A stretch of DNA of 6,853 bases from an uncultured Bacilli bacterium (GCA_944351345.1 CALVPO010000078.1:1-6853); one strand, 5' to 3'; numbered from the stretch's first letter, positions 1 through 6,060 are shown. Numbers and translations are program-made. The notes: generated from the sequence alone by a model not told the origin.

Positions 1-654
1 GTCATTGGTATTAATAGTACTGCCTACTGTTATTGTTATTGTATTACTTTTTAAAATATATTTGCCAGCTTCTTTATCTTGTTCTAATACTATGTCAATT
101 TGTGATTCGTTAGTCACTTTTCTTTCTAGTACTTCATAATTTATTTGATTTTCTTCTAATATACTGGTTGCTTCATTTAAAGTTAGACCTACTAAATCTG
201 GGGTTTTTACAGTTTTATCTTTTAAGATATATAGGCCTAGTATGGACGATATACCAATTAAAATTATGACTATAATTATTAAAAAGAATATAGTAAATTT
301 AGAAAAGCAGCCTGTTTTTACAATAACTTCTTTTTCGCTATTATTTTTTTCATGTTTATTATTGTCTTTATATTTAATTTTATCTTTACCTTTTTTCTTT
401 TTATTATGATCATGTGATTTTTTCTTTTTCTGTTTTTTTTCTTTTTTAGTTTTAGTTTTTTGATTGTTATTTTGATTTTCTTTATTGTTTGTTTCATTTG
501 ATTTTGTATTATTATCTTTATTGTTTGTATCTTCATTATTTATGTCTTCTTCTAGTTCTTCAATACTGGAATATTGATTTACAAAATAATCTCCGCAATT
601 TTTACATTTTAAGGAGTTATTTGAGTTATATGTTCCACACTTTTTACAATACAT
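1..654 (-). CDS. Zinc-ribbon, single-pass membrane protein with extracellular PASTA domain (partial, C-terminus off window)
   Basis: I translated this frame by hand; it is open for 218 codons from ATG at 654 to the window edge. Residues 1-20 form a zinc ribbon with two CxxC pairs (C3/C6 and C17/C20). Residues 31-110 are a low-complexity Asn/Lys/Glu linker with Lys-rich stretches around 66-90. Residues 119-143 are a hydrophobic transmembrane helix. Residues 149-212 match a PASTA domain: TPDLVGLTLNEA at the start, a helix, then a strand pair ending TITITVGS. PASTA domains bind peptidoglycan or muropeptides and usually sit on PrkC-type kinases or penicillin-binding proteins, but no kinase precedes this one. 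Expected topology is zinc ribbon inside and PASTA outside. The start is backed by GGAGGG (660-665) 5 nt upstream and by a promoter. More PASTA repeats may lie beyond the edge. The domain calls are strong; the function (cell-wall sensing) is inference. Confidence 0.85.
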   Translation of the reverse strand, partial: MYCKKCGTYNSNNSLKCKNCGDYFVNQYSSIEELEEDINNEDTNNKDNNTKSNETNNKENQNNNQKTKTKKEKKQKKKKSHDHNKKKKGKDKIKYKDNNKHEKNNSEKEVIVKTGCFSKFTIFFLIIIVIILIGISSILGLYILKDKTVKTPDLVGLTLNEATSILEENQINYEVLERKVTNESQIDIVLEQDKEAGKYILKSNTITITVGSTINTND

Positions 655-676
655 AAAATCCCTCCAATTCATTAAT

Positions 677-705
677 ATTATAGCATTAATAATATTATTT
701 GTAAT
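677..705 (-). promoter_or_regulatory. Promoter of the PASTA-protein gene
   Basis: On the minus strand an extended -10 reads TGCTATAAT (TATAAT at 682-677, TG at 685-684). Seventeen bases upstream a -35 reads ATTACA (705-700), 4 of 6 to consensus. The start of transcription would be near 670, giving a leader of about 15 nt that just includes the ribosome site. An A/T-only inverted repeat (674-681 with 689-696) overlaps the -10. Confidence 0.6.
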
Positions 706-747
706 ATATAAGTGTATTTGATTGATAATATAAGTGTAAAAAGTGTA
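706..747 (-). repeat. Three short direct repeats upstream of the PASTA-gene promoter
   Basis: ATATAAGTGTA occurs at 706-716 and again at 728-738, exactly 22 bp apart (about two helical turns). The core AAGTGTA recurs at 741-747. On the transcribed strand these read TACACTT and lie just upstream of the -35 of the minus-strand gene. The position suits an activator or repressor site, but the sequence is AT-rich and chance is possible. Confidence 0.35.
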
Positions 748-863
748 AATATTACATGATATTATGTCTTTTTATTAATTATAATCTTTTTATGGGTTAA
801 ATTTTATACAAGGGGTCAAGTCTTTATAATTAGGAATGTTTGGGGCAAGAGGTTATTAGTAAT

Positions 864-890
864 AAAAAAACTACTCTAATTCGAGTAGTT
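864..890 (-). terminator. Rho-independent terminator of the tRNA operon
   Basis: Read on the minus strand, AACTACTC (890-883) pairs perfectly with GAGTAGTT (876-869) around a 6-nt loop (882-877). It is followed by a run of T (868-864, seven T counting the last two stem bases). It lies 16 nt past the CCA end of tRNA-Pro, where termination of the Ala-Pro transcript is expected. Confidence 0.85.
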
Positions 891-905
891 ATGCATATTC
901 TTAAC

Positions 906-982
906 TGGTCGGGAAGACAGGATTTGAACCTGCGACCTCTTGGTCCCAAACCAAGCGCTCTACCAAGCTAAGCTACTTCCCG
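906..982 (-). tRNA. tRNA-Pro (anticodon TGG)
   Basis: The 77-nt gene folds into a full cloverleaf on the minus strand. The acceptor arm CGGGAAG pairs with CTTCCCG, giving the C1-G72 pair usual for bacterial tRNA-Pro. The anticodon stem CTTGG/CCAAG encloses the loop TTTGGGA with anticodon TGG (complement at 946-948). The T arm carries GGTTCAAATCC. The discriminator is A and the CCA end is encoded (908-906). It follows tRNA-Ala with a 4-nt spacer, so the two are processed from one precursor. TGG can read most or all Pro codons by wobble. Confidence 0.97.
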
Positions 983-986
983 ATAA

Positions 987-1063
987 TGGTGGAGAATAAG
1001 GGATTCGAACCCTTGACCCCTTGCGTGCAAGGCAAGTGCTCTAGCCAACTGAGCTAATTCCCC
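987..1063 (-). tRNA. tRNA-Ala (anticodon TGC)
   Basis: The 77-nt gene folds into a standard cloverleaf on the minus strand. The acceptor arm GGGGAAT pairs with ATTCTCC and contains the G3-U70 wobble, the classic identity element for alanyl-tRNA synthetase. The anticodon stem CTTGC/GCAAG encloses the loop CTTGCAC, anticodon TGC (complement at 1027-1029). The T arm has GGTTCGAATCC, the discriminator is A, and CCA is encoded (989-987). It is the first gene of the Ala-Pro pair, starting about 7 nt after the predicted transcription start. Confidence 0.97.
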
Positions 1064-1076
1064 ATCGACAATTAAA

Positions 1077-1105
1077 ATTATATCAACAAACATATGTGTT
1101 GTCAA
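1077..1105 (-). promoter_or_regulatory. Consensus sigma-A promoter of the tRNA-Ala/tRNA-Pro operon
   Basis: On the minus strand a perfect -35 TTGACA (1105-1100) and a perfect -10 TATAAT (1082-1077) are separated by the ideal 17 bp. Transcription would start near 1070, just ahead of the tRNA-Ala 5' end at 1063. Twelve of twelve consensus positions fits a strong stable-RNA promoter. Confidence 0.9.
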
Positions 1106-1108
1106 CAC
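1096..1108. repeat. 13-bp palindrome over the tRNA promoter -35
   Basis: GTGTTG and CAACAC form perfect 6-bp arms around a single central T. The palindrome contains the whole -35 element of the tRNA promoter. It is a candidate operator, but half of it is dictated by the TTGACA hexamer itself, so the evidence is weak. Confidence 0.3.
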
Positions 1109-1146
1109 TTTTTTGTATAGTTTATGAAAAAAAGTTGGCTAATTTG

Positions 1147-1175
1147 TTGTTATTGTTAATAAATTATGCTATAAT
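1147..1175 (+). promoter_or_regulatory. secG promoter
   Basis: An extended -10, TGCTATAAT (TG at 1167-1168, TATAAT at 1170-1175), has TTGTTA (1147-1152, 4 of 6) 17 bp upstream. Transcription would start near 1182, giving a very short leader that begins just before the AGGAGG ribosome site. This argues against translation starting upstream of 1198. Confidence 0.75.
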
Positions 1176-1184
1176 GTTTGGTAT

Positions 1185-1190
1185 AGGAGG
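1185..1190 (+). promoter_or_regulatory. secG ribosome binding site
   Basis: AGGAGG sits 7 nt before ATG 1198. It fixes the secG start there rather than at the GTG at 1096, which lies upstream of the promoter and would add 34 residues absent from the SecG family. Confidence 0.85.
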
Positions 1191-1197
1191 AATTATT

Positions 1198-1413
1198 ATG
1201 GAAATAGCATTATTAATTGTATCAGTTTTGTTAATTATAATAGTTTTATTACAAAGTGGTAAGGCTGAATCTGCTGGTCAAATAATTAGTGGGGGTAGTT
1301 CTGAGTTGTTTGCTAATACTAAAGAACGTGGTTTTGAATTGTTTATAAGCAGATTGACTATGATTTTAGGGGTTGCATTTTTTGCAATATCATTATTTTT
1401 ATCGTTAGAATAA
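1198..1413 (+). CDS. secG: Preprotein translocase subunit SecG
   Basis: SecG is the small accessory subunit of the SecYEG channel in the cytoplasmic membrane and assists SecA-driven protein export. The 71-residue product has the family layout: a first membrane helix (about 1-18), the conserved cytoplasmic segment starting LLQSGKAES, a Gly/Ser-rich stretch with SGGSSELFAN and a TKERGFE turn (about 18-45), and a second helix (about 48-69). Bacillus SecG proteins are only slightly longer. A frame extension to 1096 is rejected because the promoter and AGGAGG lie inside it. The gene is monocistronic, with its own promoter and a terminator 35 nt after the stop. In many Bacillota secG lies just upstream of rnr and smpB, and that order is kept here despite an inserted reading frame. 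Confidence 0.93.
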   Translation: MEIALLIVSVLLIIIVLLQSGKAESAGQIISGGSSELFANTKERGFELFISRLTMILGVAFFAISLFLSLE

Positions 1414-1448
1414 TTAATTTACAATAATATTATATGATGATTATTGTT

Positions 1449-1483
1449 AATAGATGCAATCTTGTGTCTATTTTTTGTTTTTT
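1449..1483 (+). terminator. secG rho-independent terminator
   Basis: AATAGATGCA (1449-1458) pairs with TGTGTCTATT (1463-1472) around a 4-nt loop, giving 10 bp including two G-U pairs. TTTTGTTTTTT follows. An ATG at 1454 lies inside this stem and is therefore an unlikely start for the next reading frame. Confidence 0.8.
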
Positions 1484-1485
1484 GT

Positions 1486-1491
1486 AAGGGG
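1486..1491 (+). promoter_or_regulatory. Ribosome binding site choosing a GTG start
   Basis: AAGGGG lies 7 nt upstream of GTG 1499. The in-frame ATG at 1454 has no purine-rich site before it and lies within the secG terminator, so GTG 1499 is the better start. I see no convincing promoter between the terminator and this site, so how the frame is transcribed is unclear. Confidence 0.6.
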
Positions 1492-1498
1492 ATATATT

Positions 1499-1954
1499 GT
1501 GAAAAATGATGTTAATTTAGATAAGGATAAAGTTTCTTTTGAAAGTCTGGATAGAGTACCTAGAGACAATAGACGATTAGCTAATTATAATAGGGTATTA
1601 AAATTTGTTAATAATATAATAGAATATTGTTATTTATATAGTTTTTTACCAAGAAGAGATTGTTATGATCGTAAAACTAATGATGGTATGACTTCTGATG
1701 ATTTATCGAAATGGTTATATAATACTGGATATTATGATGGAGATTTTAAATATAGTGATGTAATGAATAAAGATGGTGTTTTTATTATAGATATTTTAGA
1801 TGAATTGCATAAAAAATATAAGAGAGTTGCTCAAGGTAATGATGAATATGTTTTGTTGCAATTATCGAGAATAGAAGAATATTGTTGGTTATATAATGAA
1901 TGGTCTAAGAGAAATAATAAAGAAAATAAAATAAGTGACGGGACAACTTCATAA
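1499..1954 (+). CDS. Hypothetical protein, N-terminal part of the split repeat gene
   Basis: If TAA at 1952-1954 is obeyed, this yields a soluble, highly charged protein of 151 residues holding one complete repeat copy (residues about 38-122) plus the first third of the second (123-151). It starts at GTG 1499 behind AAGGGG. It could be expressed as a single-repeat protein, though ending within a repeat is not a natural domain boundary. Function unknown. Confidence 0.5.
   Translation: MKNDVNLDKDKVSFESLDRVPRDNRRLANYNRVLKFVNNIIEYCYLYSFLPRRDCYDRKTNDGMTSDDLSKWLYNTGYYDGDFKYSDVMNKDGVFIIDILDELHKKYKRVAQGNDEYVLLQLSRIEEYCWLYNEWSKRNNKENKISDGTTS
1622..1834 (+). repeat. Protein-coding tandem repeat, copy 1
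   Basis: Encodes residues 42-112 of the split frame, from EYCYLY to RVAQ. The copies differ at the DNA level far more than a recent duplication would, so the doubling is old and the two halves evolved together as one protein. Confidence 0.75.
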
Positions 1955-2089
1955 CAATTATCAAAATGGTTAAACAATTCTAAATATGGTACTGAAAATT
2001 TTAAGTATAATAATGTAGTAGATGAAAATGGTGTACGGGTTATAGATATATTAAATAAATTAAGTGTTATTTATAATACAACAGCTCAA
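1877..2089 (+). repeat. Protein-coding tandem repeat, copy 2 (contains the TAA)
   Basis: Encodes residues 127-197, from EYCWLY to TTAQ, exactly 85 codons after copy 1. The stop at 1952-1954 is the only disruption; the frame and spacing are otherwise intact. Confidence 0.75.
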
Positions 2090-2101
2090 AGTATAAATAA
2101 A

Positions 2102-2455
2102 ATGGAAGATAATGATAGGTTATTTAATTTAAAAAATGCTGAAAAGAGTAAAGAAATTGGATTGAAATTATATTATATAGTTGTTAAGGTGATGAATAGT
2201 TATTATAATAGTGATGTTGATGAATTTAATAATTATTATAAGGAATTAGAAAGTATGATTATTGCTAATAATATTAATATTAGTTTAGAAGAAATAATTT
2301 CTAGTTTTGATTTATCTAGTAGTGAGCTTAGGGATTATTATTATAAGAAATATACTATTAGTAGTATTTGGAATGATAATGTTTTGGCAGAGTTATATAA
2401 GTGTTTGTATAATTATATGGATATGATAAATGTTACTAGAGGTAAAAGTAGATAA
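2102..2455 (+). CDS. Hypothetical protein, C-terminal part of the split repeat gene
   Basis: The first conventional start codon after the TAA is ATG 2102, in the same frame as the upstream half, giving 117 residues. No Shine-Dalgarno sequence precedes it (the upstream bases are AGTATAAATAAA), and it begins only after the second repeat copy has ended. It is more likely the tail of the interrupted protein than an independent gene. The product is rich in Tyr, Asn and Ile and looks helical, with no recognisable motif. Confidence 0.35.
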   Translation: MEDNDRLFNLKNAEKSKEIGLKLYYIVVKVMNSYYNSDVDEFNNYYKELESMIIANNINISLEEIISSFDLSSSELRDYYYKKYTISSIWNDNVLAELYKCLYNYMDMINVTRGKSR

Positions 2456-2480
2456 TGTTAGTTTTAGATATATAGTGGTT

Positions 2481-2511
2481 AACGCCATTATAGGTATTAT
2501 GTTATGGCGTT
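2481..2511. repeat. 8-bp inverted repeat AACGCCAT / ATGGCGTT
   Basis: AACGCCAT (2481-2488) and ATGGCGTT (2504-2511) are perfect arms around a 15-nt loop. It is unusually GC-rich for this window and lacks a T-run on either side, so it is not a standard terminator. It lies 25 nt after the split gene and just before a true terminator. Possible roles are an mRNA 3'-end stabiliser, a protein-binding site, or a remnant of a mobile element. Confidence 0.5.
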
Positions 2512-2528
2512 TAGGGAAATTAAGAGAT

Positions 2529-2563
2529 ATAGAGTATTTGTAGTGCTCTATTTTTTATTTTTA
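2529..2563 (+). terminator. Rho-independent terminator between the split gene and rnr
   Basis: ATAGAGTATT (2529-2538) pairs with TAGTGCTCTAT bases 2542-2551 over 10 bp (two G-U pairs) with a 3-nt loop. TTTTTATTTTT follows. It separates the upstream unit from the rnr promoter starting at 2572. Confidence 0.85.
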
Positions 2564-2571
2564 ATTATAAC

Positions 2572-2600
2572 TTGATATAAATTTTACTTTATATTATAAT
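2572..2600 (+). promoter_or_regulatory. rnr promoter
   Basis: TTGATA (2572-2577, 5 of 6) and a perfect TATAAT (2595-2600) are spaced by 17 bp. Transcription would start near 2607, leaving a leader of about 30 nt before rnr. It probably drives rnr and the CapA-like gene, and possibly smpB. Confidence 0.85.
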
Positions 2601-2636
2601 TAGAATAGAGAAAGATATGTTTAGGAGATGGGATAG

Positions 2637-4721
2637 ATGGAAGATAGAATAATAGAGATACTTAGTGATGTTGATAGACCGGCTAAGAGTGCTATTGAGA
2701 TAAATGATGAATTGGGTTTTACTGATATAAAGGAATATAAAAAATTAGAGAAAATTTTAGAAGAGATGACTAAGGATGGTATTCTTTATTATAGTGAAAA
2801 GAAGAAGCGATATTTACTTTTGAAGAATAGTCATTTGCTTAAAGGAAAACTTATTGTGAATCCTAAGGGGTTTGGTTTTGTTGAAATTGGTGAAGGGCGT
2901 AAGGATATTTATATTAATAAGAATAATTTAAAGAATGCTAGAGCTAATGATATTGTTTTGATAGAGCTTATTGGTGATAAGACTGAGGGAAGGATTGTTA
3001 AGATTCTTTCTAGGGATGAGCATTCTTTTGTTGGTGTTGTTTATTTTAAGAATGGGAAATGTTATGTTAAGCCTGATAAGAAAAATATGCATGATATAGA
3101 GATTAGTCAGGAATATGTTCATGGGCTTGTTGATGGGCATAAAGTTTTAGTAAAACCCCTTCCTGGTAATAAATATTTGGGTGCTGTTTTACATGTTATT
3201 GGGCATAAAAATGATGTTGGTGTTGATATTTTGTCTTTTGTTTATGCTAATGGTTTTAATCCACAATTTAATGATGATGTTATAGAAGAACTTAAGAGTA
3301 TTCCTGATTCTATTAGTGATGATGATATTAAGGGGAGATTAGATTTAAGGGATAGGGTTATTTTTACTATAGATGGTGATGATACTAAGGATATAGATGA
3401 TGCTATTAGTATTAGGGTTATTTCTGATAATACTTATGAACTAGGTGTTCATATTGCTGATGTTAGTCATTATGTTAAGGTTGGTAGTGCTCTTGATAAG
3501 GAGGCTTATGAGCGTGGTACTAGTGTTTATTTAGTTGATAGAGTTATACCAATGCTTCCTCATCAGTTGTCTAATGGGATTTGTTCTCTTAACCCTAATG
3601 TTGATAGACTTGCTATGTCTTGTATTATGAAGATTGATAAGCGTGGTAATGTTGTTAGTTATGATATTGGTCCTAGTGTTATTAGAAGTAGGATTCAGAT
3701 GACTTATAATAAAGTTAATGATATTTTGGATAATAATAAGGTTAGTAGTGGTTATGAGCCTTTTGTTGATGATTTGAGGTTGATGAAGGAAGTTTCTGAT
3801 ATTTTGAGAAAGAAAATGGTTGAAAGGGGATATATTGAGTTTTCTAGTAATGAGGCTAAGATAATTGTTGATGAGAAGTGTCATCCAGTTGAGATAAAGT
3901 TGCGTGAAGAGGGTACTGGAGAGAATATGATTGAGAATTTTATGGTGGTTGCTAATGAGACTGTTTCAGGTTATATTTATTATCAGAATTTGCCTGGTAT
4001 TTATAGGGTTCATGATAGGCCTGATGAGAAGAGGTTGCAAAGTTTCTTTGACTTTTTATCAGCACGTGGTTATGTTGTTCGAGGAAAGAGAAAGAAAATC
4101 ACGGGTAAGGATTTGCAATATATTCTTAGTCAACTTACTGATAAGCCTGATTATAATATTTTGAATGATATGGCTATTAGGTGTCAAGCTAAGGCTATTT
4201 ATTCTAGTGAAAATATAGGGCATTTTGGTCTTGGTAGTAAATGTTATTCACATTTTACTTCCCCTATTAGGAGATATCCTGATTTAATATTACATAGATT
4301 AGTTAAAGATTATAGTCAGGAATATTCACCAGCTTTGATAGAAAAGTGGCAGATGGATTTACCAGAAATGGCTAATCATTGTTCAATAAGGGAACAGGAT
4401 GCTGTTAAGTGTGAGAGAGATGTTGATGATATGAAAAAGGCTGAGTATATGGAGGATCATATTGGTGAAGTATTTGAGGGAATTATATCTGGGGTAATGG
4501 AGTTTGGTATGTTTGTTGAGTTAGAGAATACTGTTGAGGGGCTTGTTAAGATTGAAGATATTCCAGGTGGTGGATATAGTTATATGGAAAAGTCTTTATC
4601 TTTAGTTAGTAAGAATAAGAAACATAAATATACTTTTGGAGATAAGGTAAGAGTTAAATGTATTAGGGCAAGTAGAGAAACTAGTATGGTAGATTTTGCT
4701 TTAGTAGAGAAGAATATTTAG
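2637..4721 (+). CDS. rnr: Ribonuclease R (3'-5' exoribonuclease)
   Basis: RNase R processively degrades structured RNA from the 3' end in the cytoplasm. It takes part in RNA quality control and in decay of mRNAs released by trans-translation. The 694 residues show, in order: an N-terminal winged-helix domain (about 1-62), cold-shock OB domains (about 67-123 and 130-190), the RNB catalytic domain (about 235-560) and a C-terminal S1 domain (about 609-690). The catalytic motif IDGDDTKDIDDA at 245-256 supplies all four metal-binding aspartates (D246, D252, D254, D255). HFTSPIRRYPDLILHR (539-554) and the stacking Tyr region GTSVYLVDR are present. The protein is shorter than the Bacillus (about 780) and E. 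coli (about 810) enzymes and lacks a Lys-rich tail. ATG 2637 follows AGGAG (2623-2627). The next gene starts 18 nt after the stop, so the two are co-transcribed. Confidence 0.96.
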   Translation: MEDRIIEILSDVDRPAKSAIEINDELGFTDIKEYKKLEKILEEMTKDGILYYSEKKKRYLLLKNSHLLKGKLIVNPKGFGFVEIGEGRKDIYINKNNLKNARANDIVLIELIGDKTEGRIVKILSRDEHSFVGVVYFKNGKCYVKPDKKNMHDIEISQEYVHGLVDGHKVLVKPLPGNKYLGAVLHVIGHKNDVGVDILSFVYANGFNPQFNDDVIEELKSIPDSISDDDIKGRLDLRDRVIFTIDGDDTKDIDDAISIRVISDNTYELGVHIADVSHYVKVGSALDKEAYERGTSVYLVDRVIPMLPHQLSNGICSLNPNVDRLAMSCIMKIDKRGNVVSYDIGPSVIRSRIQMTYNKVNDILDNNKVSSGYEPFVDDLRLMKEVSDILRKKMVERGYIEFSSNEAKIIVDEKCHPVEIKLREEGTGENMIENFMVVANETVSGYIYYQNLPGIYRVHDRPDEKRLQSFFDFLSARGYVVRGKRKKITGKDLQYILSQLTDKPDYNILNDMAIRCQAKAIYSSENIGHFGLGSKCYSHFTSPIRRYPDLILHRLVKDYSQEYSPALIEKWQMDLPEMANHCSIREQDAVKCERDVDDMKKAEYMEDHIGEVFEGIISGVMEFGMFVELENTVEGLVKIEDIPGGGYSYMEKSLSLVSKNKKHKYTFGDKVRVKCIRASRETSMVDFALVEKNI

Positions 4722-4739
4722 TAGTTAAGGAGTATAGTA

Positions 4740-6002
4740 ATGGTAAAGAGGTCTAAAAGAAGAAGAAAGAGAAGATTGAAAGTTAAGAATATTATTATAG
4801 CAGTTGTGATATTACTTTTGGTTATTGTAGGAGCGGTTTTTCTTGTTTGGAAGTTTGTTTTAAATAAAGATATTGATGCTAATCTTAAAGATAGTGGTAG
4901 TAAAAAGAATGCAGAAGTTAAGGAAGAGGTTTATAAAACATCTGTTATCACGGCTGGTGATAATTTGATTCATTCTAGTATTTATAAGGATGCTAATGAA
5001 AATACTGGGGGAAATGGTTATGATTTTAAGCCTATGTATGAATTGATAAAACCTATTGTTTCTAATTATGATATAGCTTATTATAATCAAGAGACTATTT
5101 TGGGAGGTACTCTTCTTGGTCTTAGTGATTATCCTACTTTTAATTCTCCACAGGAAGTTGGGGATGCTATGATTGATGCTGGATTTAATTTAGTTTCTTT
5201 AGCTACTAATCATACGATTGATTCTGGGGAGGATGCTGTTTTAGCGTCTAGAGAGTATTGGAATTCTAAAAAGGATGTATTAGCAGTTGGAAGTTATAGT
5301 AGTATGGATGAGAGAAATGAGGTTCAAGTTAGAGAAAGTAATGGTATTAGTTATACTTTACTTAATTATACTTATGGCACTAATGGTATACCTGTTCCTA
5401 GCGGTAAAGAGTATTTGGTTAATGTATGGCCTACTGATTTGGATTTGAATAATCCTGATACAGATAATGAATATCAAGCTTATAAGAAGACAGTAGAAGA
5501 AGATATAAAGAGGGTAAGAGATAAAGTTGATGTTTTGATGGTTGCTATGCATTGGGGAGTAGAGTATACTGATGAACCTACTGAATATGAGAAGGATATG
5601 GCTGAATTTTTAGCTAGTCAGGGTGTAGATGTTATAATTGGAACGCATCCTCATGTTATTCAACCGGTTACTTGGATAGATGATACTTTAGTTATATATT
5701 CTTTGGGTAATTTAATTTCTGCTCAATATCAAGATGAGAATTATAATAAAATGGTAGGGCTTATGACATCATTTGATATTACTAAGACTGAGCATGGTGA
5801 TGATGTTTCGGTAAAGGTTGATAATGTTAATAATGAACTTATATATACTTATTATAAAAGTTATAGGAGTTTTAAGGTTGTACCATTTTCTAATGAGAAC
5901 ATTGTTAATTATTTACCTGATTATAAGAATGTTTATGATACTTATGTTGGTGTTGTTAAGAAATATGATCAGAATATGCCAGTGGTTCTTGCTTATGAAT
6001 AA
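4740..6002 (+). CDS. CapA-family membrane-anchored metallophosphatase-like protein
   Basis: The 420-residue product has a very basic N-terminus (residues 3-16), one transmembrane helix (about 17-41) and an extracellular domain of the CapA/PgsA type (PGA_cap family, calcineurin-like fold). The family motifs are in order: TAGDNLIH (71-78, metal-binding Asp74), NQET (116-119), LATNH (154-158), HWG (271-273), GTHPHVIQP (301-309) and YSLGN (320-324). All expected metal-ligand His, Asp and Asn positions appear kept, so the enzyme is probably active. Relatives help make or anchor poly-gamma-glutamate capsules, but many CapA-like proteins occur without capB or capC, and none is seen here, so a capsule role is unproven. 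ATG 4740 follows AAGGAG (4727-4732) by 7 nt. The short gap to rnr implies co-transcription. Its place between rnr and smpB is unusual. Confidence 0.88.
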   Translation: MVKRSKRRRKRRLKVKNIIIAVVILLLVIVGAVFLVWKFVLNKDIDANLKDSGSKKNAEVKEEVYKTSVITAGDNLIHSSIYKDANENTGGNGYDFKPMYELIKPIVSNYDIAYYNQETILGGTLLGLSDYPTFNSPQEVGDAMIDAGFNLVSLATNHTIDSGEDAVLASREYWNSKKDVLAVGSYSSMDERNEVQVRESNGISYTLLNYTYGTNGIPVPSGKEYLVNVWPTDLDLNNPDTDNEYQAYKKTVEEDIKRVRDKVDVLMVAMHWGVEYTDEPTEYEKDMAEFLASQGVDVIIGTHPHVIQPVTWIDDTLVIYSLGNLISAQYQDENYNKMVGLMTSFDITKTEHGDDVSVKVDNVNNELIYTYYKSYRSFKVVPFSNENIVNYLPDYKNVYDTYVGVVKKYDQNMPVVLAYE

Positions 6003-6040
6003 ATATATTTTATAATTTTTTCTATTTATATTTTATAAAA

Positions 6041-6051
6041 TGTGGTAAAAT
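6041..6051 (+). promoter_or_regulatory. Possible smpB promoter (extended -10)
   Basis: TGGTAAAAT (TG at 6043-6044, TAAAAT at 6046-6051) is an extended -10 with 5 of 6 matches. No good -35 is found 17 bp upstream (TATTTA). Transcription would start near 6058, just before the ribosome site. smpB may also be reached by read-through from the CapA-like gene, since the only inverted repeat in the gap (6007-6014 with 6034-6041) is all A/T. Confidence 0.45.
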
Positions 6052-6060
6052 ACTTTAACG

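Larger units (their letters stand above)
1499..2455 (+). pseudogene. Tandem-repeat hypothetical protein interrupted by one in-frame TAA (318-codon frame)
   Basis: I do not recognise the family. From GTG 1499 to the stop at 2453-2455 there is one reading frame of 318 codons broken only by TAA at codon 152 (1952-1954). The protein carries two tandem copies of an 85-residue unit. Residues 42-112 align with 127-197 without any gap, and I count 32 identities in 71 positions; shared blocks include EYC.LY, DG.TS, LSKWL, FKY and IDIL. The TAA falls inside the second copy, opposite the first Asp of TSDDLSKWL, so homology runs straight through the stop. Residues about 205-318 are a Tyr/Asn-rich, probably helical tail. 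There is no signal peptide or membrane segment. A single base change from GAA, CAA or AAA would create the TAA. That favours a recent nonsense mutation, a sequencing error or recoding over two designed genes. A faint resemblance to helicase-associated repeats is not enough for a call. Confidence 0.7.

Noticed and set aside
318..536. Minus-strand Lys/Ile-rich reading frame
   Set aside because: It is an out-of-frame shadow of the low-complexity linker of the zinc-ribbon/PASTA gene, which occupies the same strand in another frame.
1096..1197. N-terminal extension of secG from GTG 1096
   Set aside because: It would be translated across the secG promoter, has no ribosome site, and adds residues not found in SecG; AGGAGG points to ATG 1198.
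1454..1498. ATG 1454 as start of the repeat protein
   Set aside because: It lies within the secG terminator stem and lacks a ribosome site; GTG 1499 has AAGGGG.
1622..2089. Helicase-associated (HA) repeat identity for the 85-residue units
   Set aside because: The Trp/Leu pattern around LSKWL is reminiscent, but the usual Arg and spacing signature is not clear by eye; a profile search is needed.
2928..3884. Minus-strand frames inside rnr
   Set aside because: The plus strand encodes a full RNase R with intact domains; the antisense frames are Asn/Ile-rich shadows with no start signals.
3931..6015. Plus-strand alternative frames at 3931-4164 and 5818-6015 and minus-strand frames at 4860-5552
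   Set aside because: They overlap rnr and the CapA-like gene in other frames and show only low-complexity hydrophobic or Ile-rich sequence.
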